Below are positions 13,133-13,149 of a stretch of 13,149 nt of DNA, piece by piece. Position numbers and translations under genes: made by a program. The notes under the pieces were generated by a model. It was not told where the DNA came from. It ran no database searches and saw nothing but the letters and a program-made list of their open reading frames with translations. Source of the stretch: URNF01 sp045531495 (GTDB taxonomy: Bacteria > Bacillota > Clostridia > Oscillospirales > Acutalibacteraceae); NCBI GenBank assembly GCA_045531495.1, contig JAZSED010000101.1, positions 1 through 13,149 of the forward strand, read 5' to 3'. The stretch's first letter is position 1. Each line of letters begins with the position of its first letter.

Positions 13133-13149
13133 TAACCCAAGGCGGTGAT

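Overview
The window looks like a chromosomal segment from a gut-type Clostridia bacterium (low-GC Gram-positive, Oscillospirales/Christensenellales-like). The reasons are clear purine-rich ribosome binding sites, consensus sigma-A promoters, an alpha2-type glycyl-tRNA synthetase, a SigH-like sigma factor, and small palindromic repeats of a style I recall from gut Clostridia genomes. This placement is an inference from gene content; no rRNA is present. No transposase, phage, plasmid or CRISPR signal was found. Almost every base is assigned to a gene or a short regulatory gap.

Layout, left to right. (1) 1-2303, plus strand: the 3' end of a large protein carrying three SGNH/GDSL-type esterase domains and a beta-sandwich domain, followed 2 nt later by a 39-residue peptide gene with a strong ribosome binding site, then a hairpin. 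(2) 2316-3910, minus strand: a degenerate dispersed palindrome, a strong terminator, and glycyl-tRNA synthetase with its own promoter. (3) 3911-5290, plus strand: an AT-rich divergent intergenic region, a SigH-like sigma factor with a near-perfect promoter, a four-CxxC zinc-ribbon protein, and a bidirectional terminator. (4) 5289-8643, minus strand: a three-gene operon in transcription order of a 108-residue unknown protein, tex (RNA-binding S1 protein), and an alpha/beta-hydrolase esterase. (5) 8651-10936, plus strand: a promoter back to back with that operon drives a MOP-family polysaccharide flippase that overlaps by 8 nt a TtcA-family PP-loop tRNA thiolation-type protein. (6) 11055-12787, plus strand: a two-gene operon of a PIG-L-type N-deacetylase and a divergent NagB-like protein. 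(7) 12824-13149: promoter, tRNA-Leu(UAA) and terminator, then a palindromic repeat element and an outward promoter for a gene beyond the window.

Most genes are housekeeping or standard accessory functions. The parts least explained by standard annotation are the repeated-domain esterase coupled to a tiny peptide, and the PIG-L/NagB-like pair. In the latter, the NagB-like protein keeps part of the deaminase active site but has lost one key aspartate and two residues of the phosphate loop. If the pair works as a pathway, a simple hypothesis is deacetylation of an amino sugar followed by isomerisation or deamination of an unusual, perhaps non-phosphorylated, product.
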